Below, in pieces: positions 1 through 11,940 of a DNA stretch of 64,000 nt. Origin of the DNA: Pollenia angustigena (taxonomy: Eukaryota; Arthropoda; Insecta; Diptera; Polleniidae); the NCBI GenBank assembly GCA_930367215.1, contig OV884056.1:53072308-53136307 (forward strand), written 5' to 3'. Every line of letters starts with the position of its first letter. The stretch's first letter is position 1. A program made the translations under genes and the position numbers. Under the pieces are notes generated by a model. The model saw only the letters and a program-made list of their open reading frames with translations. It searched no databases and had not been told where the DNA came from.

Positions 1-45
1 GGTCGTGTACGTATTGTGCGTGGTCACCGTAAAATTGTTGTTTAA
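1..45 (+). CDS. Possible 3' end of a host gene (14 codons and stop)
   Basis: Frame 1 reads 14 arginine- and valine-rich codons ending in VRGHRKIVV and a TAA stop at 43-45. The codons (many CGT, GGT, GTG) are far more GC-rich than the AT-rich DNA that follows, which suggests a real coding exon cut by the window edge. I do not recognise the protein. No consensus AATAAA polyadenylation signal lies immediately downstream. It could equally be part of an old transposon. Confidence 0.3.
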   Translation, partial: GRVRIVRGHRKIVV

Positions 46-242
46 AGTACCAGAATTCATTTTTATTTGTTTATTACAACAAAATTATTCATGGCAATTT
101 TTTGTTGTGGATGAAAAACATGCTATCAATCATTAGGTAATGTGTAAAACTTAAATTGAATTTTAATGTACCATCGGTGAATTAAGTTACAGTTAAGCGT
201 TTAAGGAATAAGATAATTTTGTATTTAAAACGATGTTATATA
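46..242. other. AT-rich spacer, possible 3' UTR
   Basis: No coding or repeat signal is visible. If the frame at the left edge is a gene, this stretch would hold its 3' UTR. Confidence 0.3.
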
Positions 243-2054
243 TGGGCATTTCCACCGAAAGGTCCACCGCAACCAAAAAATTATAAGTTCTTGAAAAGAC
301 TTTGTTTTATCATATTTTAACAGGAAAACAATCAAATTTAATAAAAGTAAAAACATTTTCTATTTATTTATAACCCATTTCGAGATTTATGAATGCAAAG
401 TCGAACAAGTGCAACTTTTCCTTTTTGGATATTTCTATTGTACGTTTTGCTATGATAAAAGTTCTTAAAGAGAGACATTATGCATTGACTTTTTTTCTCT
501 AAAACCTTTCGGGAGGCACAAAGAGTCAAAATAGAATGCACAAGAAACTATGCGATTACAAATAACAGTAATTTTTTTCTTTGTATTATCTCATATTTCG
601 ATGTCATGTGCGACATTGAAAAACATCATTTTCTATCAGTGCGTCGAAAGTAAAAGTAGAAAGCTCATCAAATTACCAGGCCAAACAGAGATTTTTTATA
701 AAATTAAAATAAAAAAAAATTTCTGTAAAATAGCAAGATTTGTGATCTTGGTACTTATATAAAGTTGTTCACGTGCGACATCGTAAGTGCGAAAATTAAA
801 AATTTGAAAATTATTTTTTTATATTTGTAAATGATTTATTTATGTTAATATATATAATTCAATCATTTAAATCTAGATGAGCAAAAAAAAAGCACTAAAT
901 TAAAAAATAAAGCCATATTCTAGCCATTAACAATGACATACGATACGATGAGATTAGACTTTAAATGACTATATATATGTATAAAAAGGGCTGTAATTTA
1001 GGGCGTGGCAAAAACAAGTTTTTTAAAGTTTTTCAAACTTAACCCATTTCTTACAGCCGTAAACTGTAAAAACTACTCGTCGAAAAAAAAAATTTTTTTC
1101 AGAAAATGTTAAAAATGGTATTCAGGAACGTCTTAATATTTTCAACAAAAAATTTCAACGTTTAAATTTTTGGTAATTAACCGGTAAATATATATACCTT
1201 TTATTCTAGGGCGTGGCTGATGAAAATATTTTTGTTTGTATTGGCTTCTACTTGATTTAAGGTAGTGTGTGTGTGAAAAATAAAAAAGGGGCTTGTAATA
1301 AAAGCGGGCATATTAAAATCTATTTTAGAAGAACTTTCTTGGCACGTAAAAAAATTGGACATTTGGGGGAAGGATCCGAGATGGAATAAGTGGCGCCCAG
1401 AATTTGAAATCGGATTAAAAAGTCACCAAAGACAAAAATGCATCCACTATCAAGCCATGAACAACGATATGCAATATGATGAGATCGGACTTTAAATGGC
1501 AGCGCTAAATATAAAAAACCAAAGGGGCTGTATTTTGGGGCATGGCAAAAAAAAATGTTTCCTGTTTTAGAAACTTCATTGACATATCTTTCATTCTAGG
1601 AGGTGACAGGCATAACTTTTTTTTTGTATGGAGGTCGACACAGTCTAATCAACATATATGTACTTATATCATGATGGAAAAAAAATGTCATGTGCGACAG
1701 ATCACGTGCGACAGCGATTAAAGCTAAATAAAAAAAAGTATACATTATTTTTATTAAAAATGACATATTTAAGAGACATGAGTGCATTACATTCTACAAT
1801 TTTTCACATTCAAATATTGCCTCAGGTTTCGCTGAAAACCCTCTTCTGTTTTCGTCACGTGCAAATGCCTTGTTTTTTTTTTTGCAATTTTCTTGAAAAC
1901 GAAACAATTTATCAAAATAAATAATAACACCAATTATAGGGCTAATTAAAAGCTATAACTTGAATCTATTGCCAAAATAAAAATACGTTTTAATTTGACT
2001 TTTTTTAACTTTAAATGTGTACGATGGTCACGTTCGACATGGTGGAAATGCCCA
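243..2054. mobile_element. DNA transposon, TGGGCATTTCC family, non-autonomous
   Basis: Both ends carry the inverted repeat TGGGCATTTCCACC, at 243 and ending at 2054, flanked on each side by TA (241-242 and 2055-2056). That duplication fits a Tc1/mariner-type insertion. Near both ends a motif close to GTCAYGTGCGACA recurs in both orientations (about 603, 769, 1687, 1703, 2027), as transposase-binding repeats often do. Two related internal blocks (about 920-1015 and 1440-1555), each ending in a GGGCRTGGCAAAA motif, suggest an internal duplication. No credible transposase frame is present. The inverted repeat resembles that of the 5.8 kb element at 58066-63895. Confidence 0.6.
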
Positions 2055-2056
2055 TA

Positions 2057-2606
2057 TACTTGTAATTTTAAATCAAACGTGAAAATTGGCCGTAACTCAA
2101 TTAAAACGGATACTTTATATATTAAACAAGTATTAGCTATACGCTCATGGTACAATTTAAAAGTGCTCCCTAAAATATGCCTTAGAATTTATACCTAACA
2201 ATTTGTAAAGTTAAATATTACTCATACGCTTTCAACACACAATGGCTTTTATAGCTGATTTCTATGGAAAAAATAGGAAATCACACATTAATGTTATTTT
2301 CTTCCTTTTAATGATATTGATGATATTACAGCCAATTGAAGTAAACGTCACAATTATATTTAAAAACTAATTAATTTTAAACGAACATGTAAATGATCAC
2401 GAAATACAAAATTTTTTTAATATTAAAGAATTAATAGCCATTTAAAAATTTTTAAACAAAACATTTCGATTTTGTTATTTGAAATAAAAATACTTTTTTA
2501 GCTTATCGTTACTTTTGGTGAATTTTGTTTAAAAAAAGAAATATAAATAATTTTAGAAATGCCAAACATTATGTTAAAATCTACCCATACAAACAAAATA
2601 AGTACA
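2057..2606. other. AT-rich intergenic DNA
   Basis: No gene, RNA or delimited repeat is seen. Short open frames here are what AT-rich DNA gives by chance. Confidence 0.5.
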
Positions 2607-3290
2607 CCCAACAAACACGAGGTCAAACCTTTGATATGAAATGACTTTTTCATTTGACAACGAACAAAATTATCAAACCATTTTCAATTGTTTCAAATTG
2701 ATTATGATTTGAATATAAACATTTGACATACAATGTTTTTTTAATTTGATATCAAATTGTTATCAAATGTTAATCTCAAATCAAAATAAATATTAACTAT
2801 TTGTGAGAAAAAAATTAATTACAAAGTTAAAGAATGTGAATAAAAATAAAATGGGTAAATGAACAAAATAAAAGTTTGTTATACGACCGCAGTGTTACGC
2901 CACCATAAAAAAGGAGTCAAGTTCTTCGTCTTCCCAAGAATATGAGTACGGAAAGAACACTATAATATCTTTTAGCTATGGCGCCGAATATTTAGCTGAC
3001 AGTTTATTTAAATAAATAATGTAAATAACAAATATATTTGTTATTTATATTAATAAAAAGGTCGAAAAACAACTTCATATATTTAAATAAATAATGAATA
3101 TAAGTTAAAATAATATTTTTCATTTATGTTCCACACTGTAATGAAATCCACATTTGAAAAACATTTAAGAACAACGTTTGAAAGCAAGTTGAAAATAAAT
3201 GCATATCTCAATTTAAAAATCATTTCCCCTTTTTATTGAGAATGCTAAGATTTTCAAATTATTATCAAACGTTTATCCCTGTTTGTGGGG
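2607..3290. mobile_element. MITE-like element with CCCAACAAAC ends
   Basis: The left end reads CCCAACAAACACGAGGTCAA and the right end, on the opposite strand, CCCCACAAACAGGGATAAAC. Both then continue into a TTTGATA motif. The interior is AT-rich, with several CAAATTTGAT-like palindromic words and a repeated TTTAAATAAATAATG. No target duplication could be fixed, so the exact ends are approximate. No coding capacity is visible. Confidence 0.45.
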
Positions 3291-3359
3291 CATGTCATCT
3301 AATTTATTCATTCCAAAAGTTTTACAAAGTACTTTTAATTAATTGTAATATATAATTAA

Positions 3360-4237
3360 CTAGCTTAACCCGGTGCGCTTCGCTACACTGCTTTAACCAC
3401 TTCTTCAGTTAAGAGACATTTAATATATGCATCCCATGGGAGGTATTTGCCCCCTGCGCCTACCCGCTTTATTTTTATTTTCAAAAGTGTAGTATGCGAT
3501 AAGAGTGACTTCTACAAAGTTTAAACATTCTTACTATAACAGTTCTTAAGATATGCGATATTAAACCTTGGCGTCCTTTGGGGGGTAATACTTCCCCCGC
3601 TGCTATTTTATTTAAATTTTGGGGCTCAGAAGATCCTACTACCAAAAGTTCAACAAAATGCGTGCAGCGGCTCTTTATTATATTTCTATCTATGAGGGGT
3701 ACTGCTCCTCCTCTGTCAACCCCGCCCATTTTTATATTGAAATTTATAGTTTACCATAATAGTAGCTTTAACCACGTTTGAAGACTCTCCCTTTAATAGT
3801 TCTTCAGTTGAGCGATATTTAATATATGCATCCTATGAGAGGTATTTCCCCCCTGCGCCAACCCGCTTTATTTTTATTTCCAATAGTGTAGTATACCATA
3901 AGAGTAACTTCTATAAAGTTTGAACATTCTAACAGTTCTTAAGATATGCGATATTAAACATTGGCGTCCTATGGGGGGAACAATTTTAATCCAATTTTGG
4001 GGCTCAAAAGATCCTACTACCAAAAGTTTAACAAAATCCGTGCAGCGGCTCTTAAGATATGCGATATTTAATATTGGCATCCAATGGGGGGTACCATGTC
4101 CCCTACCCCTATTGAAAAAATAAGTAGCCTATTTTATTTTTAGGGCTCACGTGATGTTACTGTTACTTCAGGAAAATCGGTTCAGTAGTTTAGGAGTCTA
4201 TAAGCCAACAAACATACAAACATTTTTCATTTTTATA
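3360..4237 (+). repeat. Interspersed repeat with two 399-bp units and RTE/SINE-like tail
   Basis: The block opens with TTAACCCGGTGCGCTTCGCT and contains two diverged tandem units starting near 3401 and 3800. Each unit has a TTCTTCAGTT motif, an AATATATGCATCC motif and runs of C or G. It closes with an AAAATCGGTTCAGTAGTTTA motif followed by ACAAACATACAAACATTT and a TTTTATATA end. This opening and closing pair is a familiar layout of short insect retroposon-like repeats. I do not assign the family. Confidence 0.5.
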
Positions 4238-4490
4238 TATCGCTCATTTGCTTCAAGACCGGCATAACTCAAAAACATCCATTTCGAGATAAACGCATTT
4301 AAAGTTTTTGATTTGCTCTAACTACTTAGCAAAAAAAAGAAGACACATTCTCTTCAAACTGGGAAAGTATAAAAGATATAAAGATGAATTTTATACACAA
4401 TATAAAGAAAAACAAAGCGAACAATTCTGCATCTCTAACTCCAAAATTTCATTTTTTGAGTGATGCCGGTCTTGCAGCAAATGAGCGATA
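4238..4490. mobile_element. MITE, TATCGCTCATTTGCT family
   Basis: About 40 bases at each end are inverted copies with few differences, beginning TATCGCTCATTTGCT and reaching an ACTCAAAAA word. Length is about 253 bp. TA/TATA flanks both sides. It sits exactly in the TATATA tail of the preceding repeat, so it is younger than that repeat. There is no coding capacity. Confidence 0.7.
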
Positions 4491-6254
4491 TATAGATTAT
4501 AATTTCCAAAATAATCCTTTTAAAAGCTCAAAAGTCTACTTTGCCTAAATGCGTATGTGTCTTATATTATGAAAAGTGTTTTAAACTTTGATACTTTTAA
4601 TGATTCATCATTAAAATATATAAAAAATGCCACAATCCTTAAGATTATTTTCTTGGAATAAAGTATTTGGCTAATGAGCCTTTATTTGTATTTTTAAAGT
4701 AACAAAGAAAGAAAGAAATACGAAGTGAATTCATTTTAATTCGTTAATGAGTCCTGTTAATACTTCATTTCTGTCAAAGAAATAAACAAATTGTGCAAAA
4801 AGTTTTTTTTTTACAAATTAATTTGCAAAGAGATTTGAATGTTTAAGACAGTAAAATTCGTAACTAATTACCATGAAATAAGAAAGTAATGGTATAATAT
4901 GACAGTATCAGATTTACTTATATTAAAAAAGCTAAAACGCATTTGTTTATGAAAATTAAGCGCCTGTGTTTATGCAATTCTATTGAATAATAAACTCGAT
5001 GCATAAAAGACTGACTAGAATAAAAAAATTTAAAAAACAAACAAATGAATGTGCCCACAACAAATTGAAATTATAAAAAGGATTTTCTGTTTGTTTATAA
5101 TTATTAATGATAAAGCGAACATTCTATCTACTTCGTCGTTATTTTATATTTTTATACAAAACGCACAAATAAAAAAATTTAAACGACTTTCTTCGTATTC
5201 TAATTTTAAATTTCTTCATCTGAGAAGAGTTTGCTCCCAGTGCCAACGTTTGAAAAAATATAAATAAGTATGGAATGCGACGAGGAGTGCTTGTGTCTGC
5301 TAAATAAGGTCATCTATTAGGTCACACATGTTTCATAAGTACAATAATAGAGTTGTTTTTTTTTGTTTTGCTTATACATTTCTTAAAAGATTCAAAGTAA
5401 TGAGCTGCAAGTTAGTCAGTTCAAATCGGAGTAGTAGTTTGAAAATTCTATTGTTTTTTTTTGCCTTTCCAAAGATTTTTATATACATGGATTATAATCC
5501 ATTGATAATTATCAATATCCACTGGGTTGCTTTTTTTATAATAAATTATATAAATTGCTTCTGTTAAAAGGAAATGCAGTTCAACCGGTTGGGTATTGGT
5601 AAACGATATACATACAAATATGTGTTAAGCGAAGGTCAATGCCACTGTGGGAAGTGTTTTAGTACTTTTAAAACCAATTTTCAATTGCTTTTGTTACCAA
5701 AAATAAATTTGTATATTAAAAATAATATTTCTGCTTTTGGATTTAAAATATTTTAATAATTTAATTGGATGAAAAAACAATGCTTTCATAAACATCCAAC
5801 CAGATGCACAAGTGGACATACTGAGATCGATTTAGATAACGATTTTTCAATTTCTTATAACTTTATGCGATACAAATTCAGAACAAACATATTACACTCC
5901 CCACCCTTCAATAAGCTTTTTAATTGGGTCCCATTAGAAGCAAGGATAGACTGATTGTGTTAAGAAATAATGACAATGCGATGCGTCCTAATACCCCACT
6001 TATGCGCGTTATTTCTACAAATAGATATCGACATCGTTTAAATATATTTATGGTGTAACGAGTTTGTCATAATTTTAACATGTATGTCTTACGTGCTGGT
6101 TAAACTGTAATGTATTTTTCACCATTGATTTTTGATATTTAATTAAAAGAATTAACCAAAATACAAATGTTGTCATAATTTAAAAGAAAACTTTAAGGAA
6201 AAAACACGTAGGCAAAATTAACGTTGAAATTAAAGAAACAATTTTACCGGGCCA
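4491..6254. other. AT-rich DNA with no recognised feature
   Basis: I see no gene, RNA or bounded repeat in this 1.8 kb. Short open frames (for example 5049-5267, 5328-5567, 5769-5954) show no domain-like composition and no splice-site support. Confidence 0.5.
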
Positions 6255-6383
6255 GGGCCGTGCTGCTCAAAACTGCAAGTTACAAATTTACAAGTAAAAT
6301 ATATTAAAAATAGCAACAATTTTAAAATTTTTGTAAATATTTTACTTGTAGATTTGTAACTTGTTGTTTTAAGAAATAGGCCC
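6255..6383. mobile_element. Hairpin MITE, GGGCC / ACAAGTTACAAATC family
   Basis: A roughly 130-bp palindrome with GGGCC ends and inverted arms containing CAAGTTACAAATYTACAAG. A second member with the same arms lies at 19218-19335. The target duplication is not clear. Confidence 0.6.
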
Positions 6384-6940
6384 AGATATCTGCTTGTATA
6401 AATTACGGGCATTAGAGCAGTTGTACGAATGTTAAAATTGATATTTAAAAATTGTTTCAAACTAGTTGGTTAAATTTTGATATTTTATTTCAACTAAAGT
6501 TATAAAGATGAATAAAGATTCGGCACCGGCCGAATAAAGTTTTTTCATCTGTTGTTTTTTTGTACTTTTTTTTGCTGCTTTTTGTGGCATATTTCGATAA
6601 TTAATGGTGCCGTCGTCTTTTTTAACGTGTATTCAACTTATAACCAAGAGTTAATTAAATTCGGATTAACTTCTTACATTATGAAAGAAGCTGGTAATAA
6701 TAGTTTACATTCTTTTGTGAATCATTTAGCTTTACCATGATGGTAGTTATGAAAACGATAATTGTGAAAATAATGAAAAATTAAATTTTTTTTATAAAAG
6801 AATGTGCAGGGAGTTAAGGTTGCATGTTACTCGTTAGTTTATACTGCAAGACTTTGCATTTATAAATGTTGCGTAATGAGTTGAGAGTCAGTGTAGTATG
6901 CGATAATCTTAAATGAGAATAATGGTTTTATACCCTACAC
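6384..6940. other. AT-rich DNA with no recognised feature
   Basis: No gene or repeat boundary could be supported. The last bases (ATACCCTACAC) resemble the start of a mini-me element and may be an interrupted copy. Confidence 0.4.
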
Positions 6941-7700
6941 CAGCGGTCACCAACTACTTTCATTTGGGGTCCGTTTTTTAAAATCTCGCGGCCGGCGCGG
7001 TCTGGAAGGTAATAAACTGAACTATTTTGATAATATGTTGAGATACTGTATCAATGGACAAATAAAACGAATGGGTTTCTGTGCATTATTTTATTAAATA
7101 ATAAACAAATGCTTTGAATTAAAAGAATTATGTACAATATTTTTACAATATTAATGAGAAAATTTTAATTTTTAGTCTTGGACTATCCGCCTGTAGTTTG
7201 AAGTAGACGTTCATCGGCAGGTCTGTTCAGAAATTTATTTTAAATGAAGTTCATCTTAGAAAATGCTGCTTCAAAAACATATGTTCCCCCAAACAAAGTG
7301 AGAAATTTCAAGGCTAATTTTTTTAATTCTGAATATTTATAAGCACAAACCAATTTTATCCAAAACTGCCTGTTTTTGGTCTTTTAAAACGGTATTTTCT
7401 TGAAAATCGATCATTTCCATCTGGAGAGAAGCTCTATTACTCCCGAAAATATTAGCAGCTTCATCAGTCCATTCATCCGCAGGATTCAGAGAGTTAATGT
7501 TACTGAAGTATCGACGACATTTCCAATATTCTTAAAATCAGTCATTGCAGATTTTTTTTAAATTAAGGAAGTGCAGGCATTCATTATCCAGATCAATGTT
7601 GAAAAGATCAAGTTTCACAGAAAGCTTTTTTTCTGTCAGGAGTTTTGCACTGGTACTCAATAGGTGAACTAGTCCTTATTTATCCCCAACCATCGCTGGT
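6941..7700 (-). pseudogene. hAT transposase remnant (Charlie/ZBED-like)
   Basis: The plus-strand left edge starts CAGCGGTCACCAACT, a typical hAT terminal sequence. On the minus strand, decayed coding sequence from about 7640 to 7150 gives recognisable pieces: a stretch with VKLDLFNIDLDNE, then ADEWTDEAANIFG, then ALKFLTLFGGTYVFEAAFSK followed by MNF, and PADERLL. The last pieces match the C-terminal dimerisation region of hAT transposases of the kind behind ZBED5- or GTF2IRD2-like proteins. Several stops and frameshifts interrupt it. The N-terminal and catalytic regions are missing and the far end was not found. It cannot encode an active enzyme. Confidence 0.65.
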
Positions 7701-7858
7701 TCACCGTAAAACTATAAACAAGTCTAACTTATTTTTAACGAAATAATCACCGCGTCCATCATGTCTTCGCCTCGGGTTCTTCTTATTAACGGCAAAATAG
7801 CTAATAGCTCCTCACAAAGATGACATGAATATTACTGATAAAATTGTTTGTGTTTTTT

Positions 7859-8930
7859 ATACCCTCCACCACAATTAGTTGTGAAGAGGGTATATTAAGT
7901 TTGTCATTCCGTGTGAAACTTTTTTATTATTCATCTCAGACCCTATAAAGTATATATATATATATATATTCTGGGTCCTTGAGTAATTTTAAGTCGATTT
8001 AGCCATGTCCGTCTGTCTGTCCGTCTGTCCGTCTGTTGAAAACACGCTCACTTTCGAAAAACTCAAGAGAAATAAACAAACTTGGTGTCAAATTGCTTGT
8101 AGTTATCCTAAGCAGTTTGGGATTGAAATCCAGCAAAATCGGTTCAATAGGATCTGAGCTATGAATCAAAATGTGGAACCACCACCTAAAAAAAATTGAT
8201 AATTTTGCTACAAAAACTAACATACATGGTGGAAAAATGCACAGAATGATATAAGATTTCGCAACAGTTCGTTTTATTTAACAAGAAATCACGCTGTAAA
8301 ATTTCTTGAAGATCCGTCCATGATTTACCCTAGGCCCCATATAAGCCCTACTCCCGGAAAAGAGTATAGTAAGCCTAAAACCCTAACTAACAATGCTATC
8401 ATTTTGGGACGTCACAGTTAAATAGGACTAGAAATGAAACTGCTAAGTTTCGTGAAGATCGGTCCATAATTAACCATAGGCCCCATATAAACCTTACTCC
8501 CGGAAAACAGCTTAGTACGCCTAAAAACGTAAAAAATAACGCTATCATAACAAAATTTGATACATTACAGTTTTATAGAACTAGAAATGACACTGTGAAA
8601 TTTGGTGAAGATCGGTGTATAACTTACCATAGGCCTCATATAAAGCCCACTCTGGTAAAATAATTAAATACGCGGTAAACTTTCTTCCAGTTTAGCTTCA
8701 TATGGCCAGAAAAAATTTTATGCAATTTTGTGATATACGGTCCATAATTTTCCTTAGATTCCATTTTAGCAGCCTTCTGAAATTTACTGCAAACGCTTAA
8801 ACTAATTGCACCGCTGTATTGAAATTTATGTTTTTTAATACCAGAAATCGTTCTGCAGAATTTGGGATGATTGGTTCATAGCTTAACATGGCTTTTATAT
8901 AATTTGTTCTCTTGAAAATCATTTAAGTTC
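7859..8930 (+). mobile_element. mini-me/DINE-type non-autonomous repeat
   Basis: It starts with ATACCCTCCACCACAATTAG, paired with a GAAGAGGGTAT word a few bases on (a subterminal inverted repeat). A (TA)n run follows near 7951-7968 and a GTCY array (GTCTGTCC-type) at about 8008-8036. This order of proto-microsatellites is diagnostic of the dipteran mini-me/DINE-1 group, thought to be non-autonomous Helitron relatives. The body then repeats blocks of the type 'GTGAAGATCGGTCCATAA...CCCCATATAAACC' about every 130 bp. The right end is uncertain. A sister copy lies at 24252. Confidence 0.6.
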
Positions 8931-9338
8931 ATCTTAAACTGATATTCTACTCAAACTTTTTAAAATTGATTCTGATTGTCGATCAATAATTTTACATAGG
9001 TCTAAACCGCAACAAATTTTAATGCAGATGTCTGTTTCTACAAAGATTATAATAATAACCCTACGGGAAATTTGTGTTGATTATTCTTAATGTAACTATC
9101 CCGTGACCAATGAACACAATATTGTAATAAAAAGGAACGAATTGTGATAGGTGAAAACACGACACATCGCCTAACTGGTGATAATGTGTTTAAAGAGTAG
9201 TTACTCCATAGGAAAGGTAATTGACACAAAACTAGTCATGTGACTGGATTTTGTGCGGGTAGTGGCTGATTCTATCTGCTTCTATTACTTTAAGTGTCAA
9301 ACCCTATAAAAAATATATATAGATTTATTAATATATAT
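8931..9338. other. AT-rich DNA with no recognised feature
   Basis: Possibly a decayed extension of the mini-me element to the left. Nothing else could be supported. Confidence 0.35.
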
Positions 9339-10041
9339 CAGAGATGTAAATGAACCATTGATTTGATTAGCAAATTTTGAATTAATTCTTTTCGCACAAA
9401 AAAATTAATTGAATAAATTTTGAGTCAATTCATTTGAATTGGGCAAAATGAATTGCAATTAATTTTTAATCCAAATGAATTGGTAAAATGAATTGCAATT
9501 CATTTCCAATTCATTTGAATTGAATTGGGTTAATGCTCATGGTGATAGGATTTGCGCAGCTCCCTACTAACTCAAGTCATATTCTGCCGTTACCTGCTAA
9601 TTACAGTACATCATTGGAGTTTCTATTTTTATTATTTTCTGTGCCATTCGACGATTATCTCGTACTAGGTGATATCCGAAATGAGTGTAATGCTGTTTGA
9701 TATAATAAAATAAGTTGAATATCAAAACGGGAGTAATGCTGCTTCACACTTACTTATAGTAGTCTTTTTTCAAAATCAATTCAAATGAATTGGAAATGAA
9801 TTGCAATTCATTTTTTCTAACTCATTTGAATTTATTCAAAGTCAATTCAAATGAACTGGAAATGAATTGCAATTCATTTTACCAATTGATTTGAATTAAA
9901 AATGAATTGCCATTCATTTTGCCCAATTCGAATGAATTGACTCAAATTTCATTCAATTCATTTTTTTGTGTCAAAAAAATTAATTCAAAATTTAGCTAAT
10001 TCGTAATGAATTAAAATCAAAAATGAATGATCCATTTACAT

Positions 10042-10046
<5 letters not shown>
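9339..10046. mobile_element. hAT-like foldback element with AATTGCAATT palindromes
   Basis: The ends are inverted: CAGAGATGTAAATG at 9339 and its complement ending at 10046. Each is flanked by ATATATAT, an apparent 8-bp duplication, although it lies in (TA)n so this support is soft. The two subterminal thirds are built from many copies of the palindromic word ATGAATTGCAATTCATTT and AATTCATTTGAATT in both orientations. The central third (about 9530-9770) is unrelated single-copy DNA with no coding frame. Start CAGAG and an 8-bp duplication fit the hAT superfamily. Confidence 0.65.
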
Positions 10047-10123
<77 letters not shown>

Positions 10124-10190
10124 TATGTATGTGTATATATATATGTATGGTTTTGTGTATATATGTGTATATATGTGTATATGAATATAT
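10047..10190. repeat. (TA)n microsatellite with TATG/TGTA extension
   Basis: About 37 uninterrupted AT dinucleotides (10047-10120), then an imperfect GTATGTATGTGTATAT run to about 10190. It abuts the right end of the preceding element. The minus-strand open frame over it encodes only alternating isoleucine and tyrosine and is not a gene. Confidence 0.9.
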
Positions 10191-11130
10191 ATGTTGTCCT
10201 TAGGTCGCGATATGTATGTTGTTAAATATGTAAGATACAAATAAGTTTAGTAAAAAATGTTATATATATAATGATAAGTTTTGCCATTTTTTTTAACCTA
10301 TTTCCTTGTCTCTAAACTCTACGTAAGCCATTTTTGCTTGTGAAATGTTGGCAACACTTTAATATAATTGCTATTTTTTAAACATTCTTTGCACATTATA
10401 ACTATAGTGATTTACATATCGTAGGTCTCATGTAGAAAGGCCGTAACTCACATAAATGCATCGAGACAGCAGAGGGTAAGAACCAGAGAAAGCCAATGAG
10501 TATAAAAAAATTAAAGTACTCTAGCACATATCGACAATTTTCAATACGAGTGCGTACTCGTATCTGTTTATTCTCATACTTGTGTATATCCATGCGCATT
10601 TGATTTCATTCATGTATGTTATCATACTTATTGTGTTTCTTGCTCGCACATATTCAGACACACCCATAGTTATAGCATTGACTTCAAACATTTTTTTTTT
10701 GTTAAATTTTTTCATAAATGTTGCCAGAATTTTTCTTTCCAAAATGCTGAATCACAAATAAATACGTTTTTTCAAAACCGTTTGAGTACAATTCAACAAA
10801 ATTTTATTGAAAAACGATTGTTGACTTTAAAAAAATGTCTGTGATATAAAGATTTGCGTTCTTATTTAAGAAAATCTAAAAAAATGACTAAATGGATGCA
10901 AATTAAAATACGTCGTGTCATTTTAATCGTTCTTAATAAAAACAGAAAAAGTTACCTTAATCCAAAAAAAAATCGAATATTCATATTGGCAATTAAGAAA
11001 TAAGATATCACAGGTAAATACATTCATTTATATTATGAGTTTGAGTAGTTTATCTGTTGCCAGTTGCATTTTTAAGACGTTAAAAAATGGTTTAAAATTT
11101 AATTGCTGAAATCAATCAGTATTCCAACGA
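10191..11130. other. AT-rich DNA with no recognised feature
   Basis: Short CATACTCATAC-like words recur around 10540-10640 and again near 11510-11600, but no boundary can be set. No gene is supported. Confidence 0.4.
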
Positions 11131-11315
11131 AAATGTTAGCCTTAAAGAAGACTTCGACATCATGCTATGGTGGAAAAACAACTCCACAAGGTATGCACGG
11201 TTGTCTTAATAAGAATCAAGAATTTTATGAAATTTCCTGCCTGCAGCGCAGCTTTAGATTAAGATTTCTCTTTAGCTGGAAACATAAAAAAGAAACAGGA
11301 AAGATCCCAAAATAG
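11131..11315 (+). pseudogene. hAT transposase C-terminal remnant
   Basis: In alternating plus-strand frames the block reads DFDIMLWWKNNSTRYARLS and then FPACSAALD, a stop, and DFSLAGNI. This is the order of the hAT C-terminal dimerisation region (WWK...LS...PA.SA..ERDFS.AG). At least one frameshift and one stop separate the parts. Upstream coding sequence and element ends were not found. Confidence 0.5.
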
Positions 11316-11703
11316 TTGATAGCCTCCTTTTTTAATTATTTTTATAAAAAACCTCTTTCGTAAAATAGATTATAATTTATTATAGCTTTAGAAGCATTAT
11401 TTTAATTTGATAGCAAATATTTATGTTTTAATATAACTTTAACATAAATTTTTAGGTCGTGGCAACACTGCTTGCTTTAAAATAACCATACAAAATGTTG
11501 AAGTTACTTGTCGATACTTACGATACATGCCTATACTCATACGCATTCAAAGGATTACCCATAAGCATGCGTGTTTGTTCATACTCATACCGGTCGATAT
11601 ACAAACTAAGAACATAATATAAACTGTATGTACGCTCATAAAATTATTACATGAACTGATTGTTGGTTATTAAATTCGTTTTCCGTACTGTTAAAATTAA
11701 CAT

Positions 11704-11835
11704 CCAGGCCCACAATGTCACACGTTAACGTTCGCATAGAAAATTACATTTAAAGCAAAAATAATTTCTAAAATTTGTTTTTGTTTTAAATGTAATTTTT
11801 TATGCGAACGATAACGTGTGACATCGTGAGCCTGG
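11704..11835. mobile_element. Hairpin MITE with CCAGGCYCAC ends
   Basis: A 132-bp near-perfect palindrome with ends CCAGGCCCACAATGTCACAC and its near complement. Its centre (CATTTAAA, then a run around GTTTTTGTTTTAAATGT) resembles the centre of the hairpin at 25518-25656, although the outer arms differ. It is nested in the CACTCA MITE. The target duplication is unclear. Confidence 0.65.
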
Positions 11836-11940
11836 CTGTAAATAAAAATATAGTTGTTTTATGAATTATTTTATTTTTTAACATTTATGTTTGTTATTCA
11901 ACAAACAAACTACTAAAAAATAATGTTTTCCCATTCTAAT

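Noticed and set aside
3481..4123. Overlapping plus and minus frames of 67-82 codons repeated twice
   Set aside because: They arise from the 399-bp tandem repeat. The same residues recur in both units with no domain match.
9992..10240. 82-codon minus-strand frame of alternating I and Y
   Set aside because: It only translates the (TA)n microsatellite and its TATG extension.
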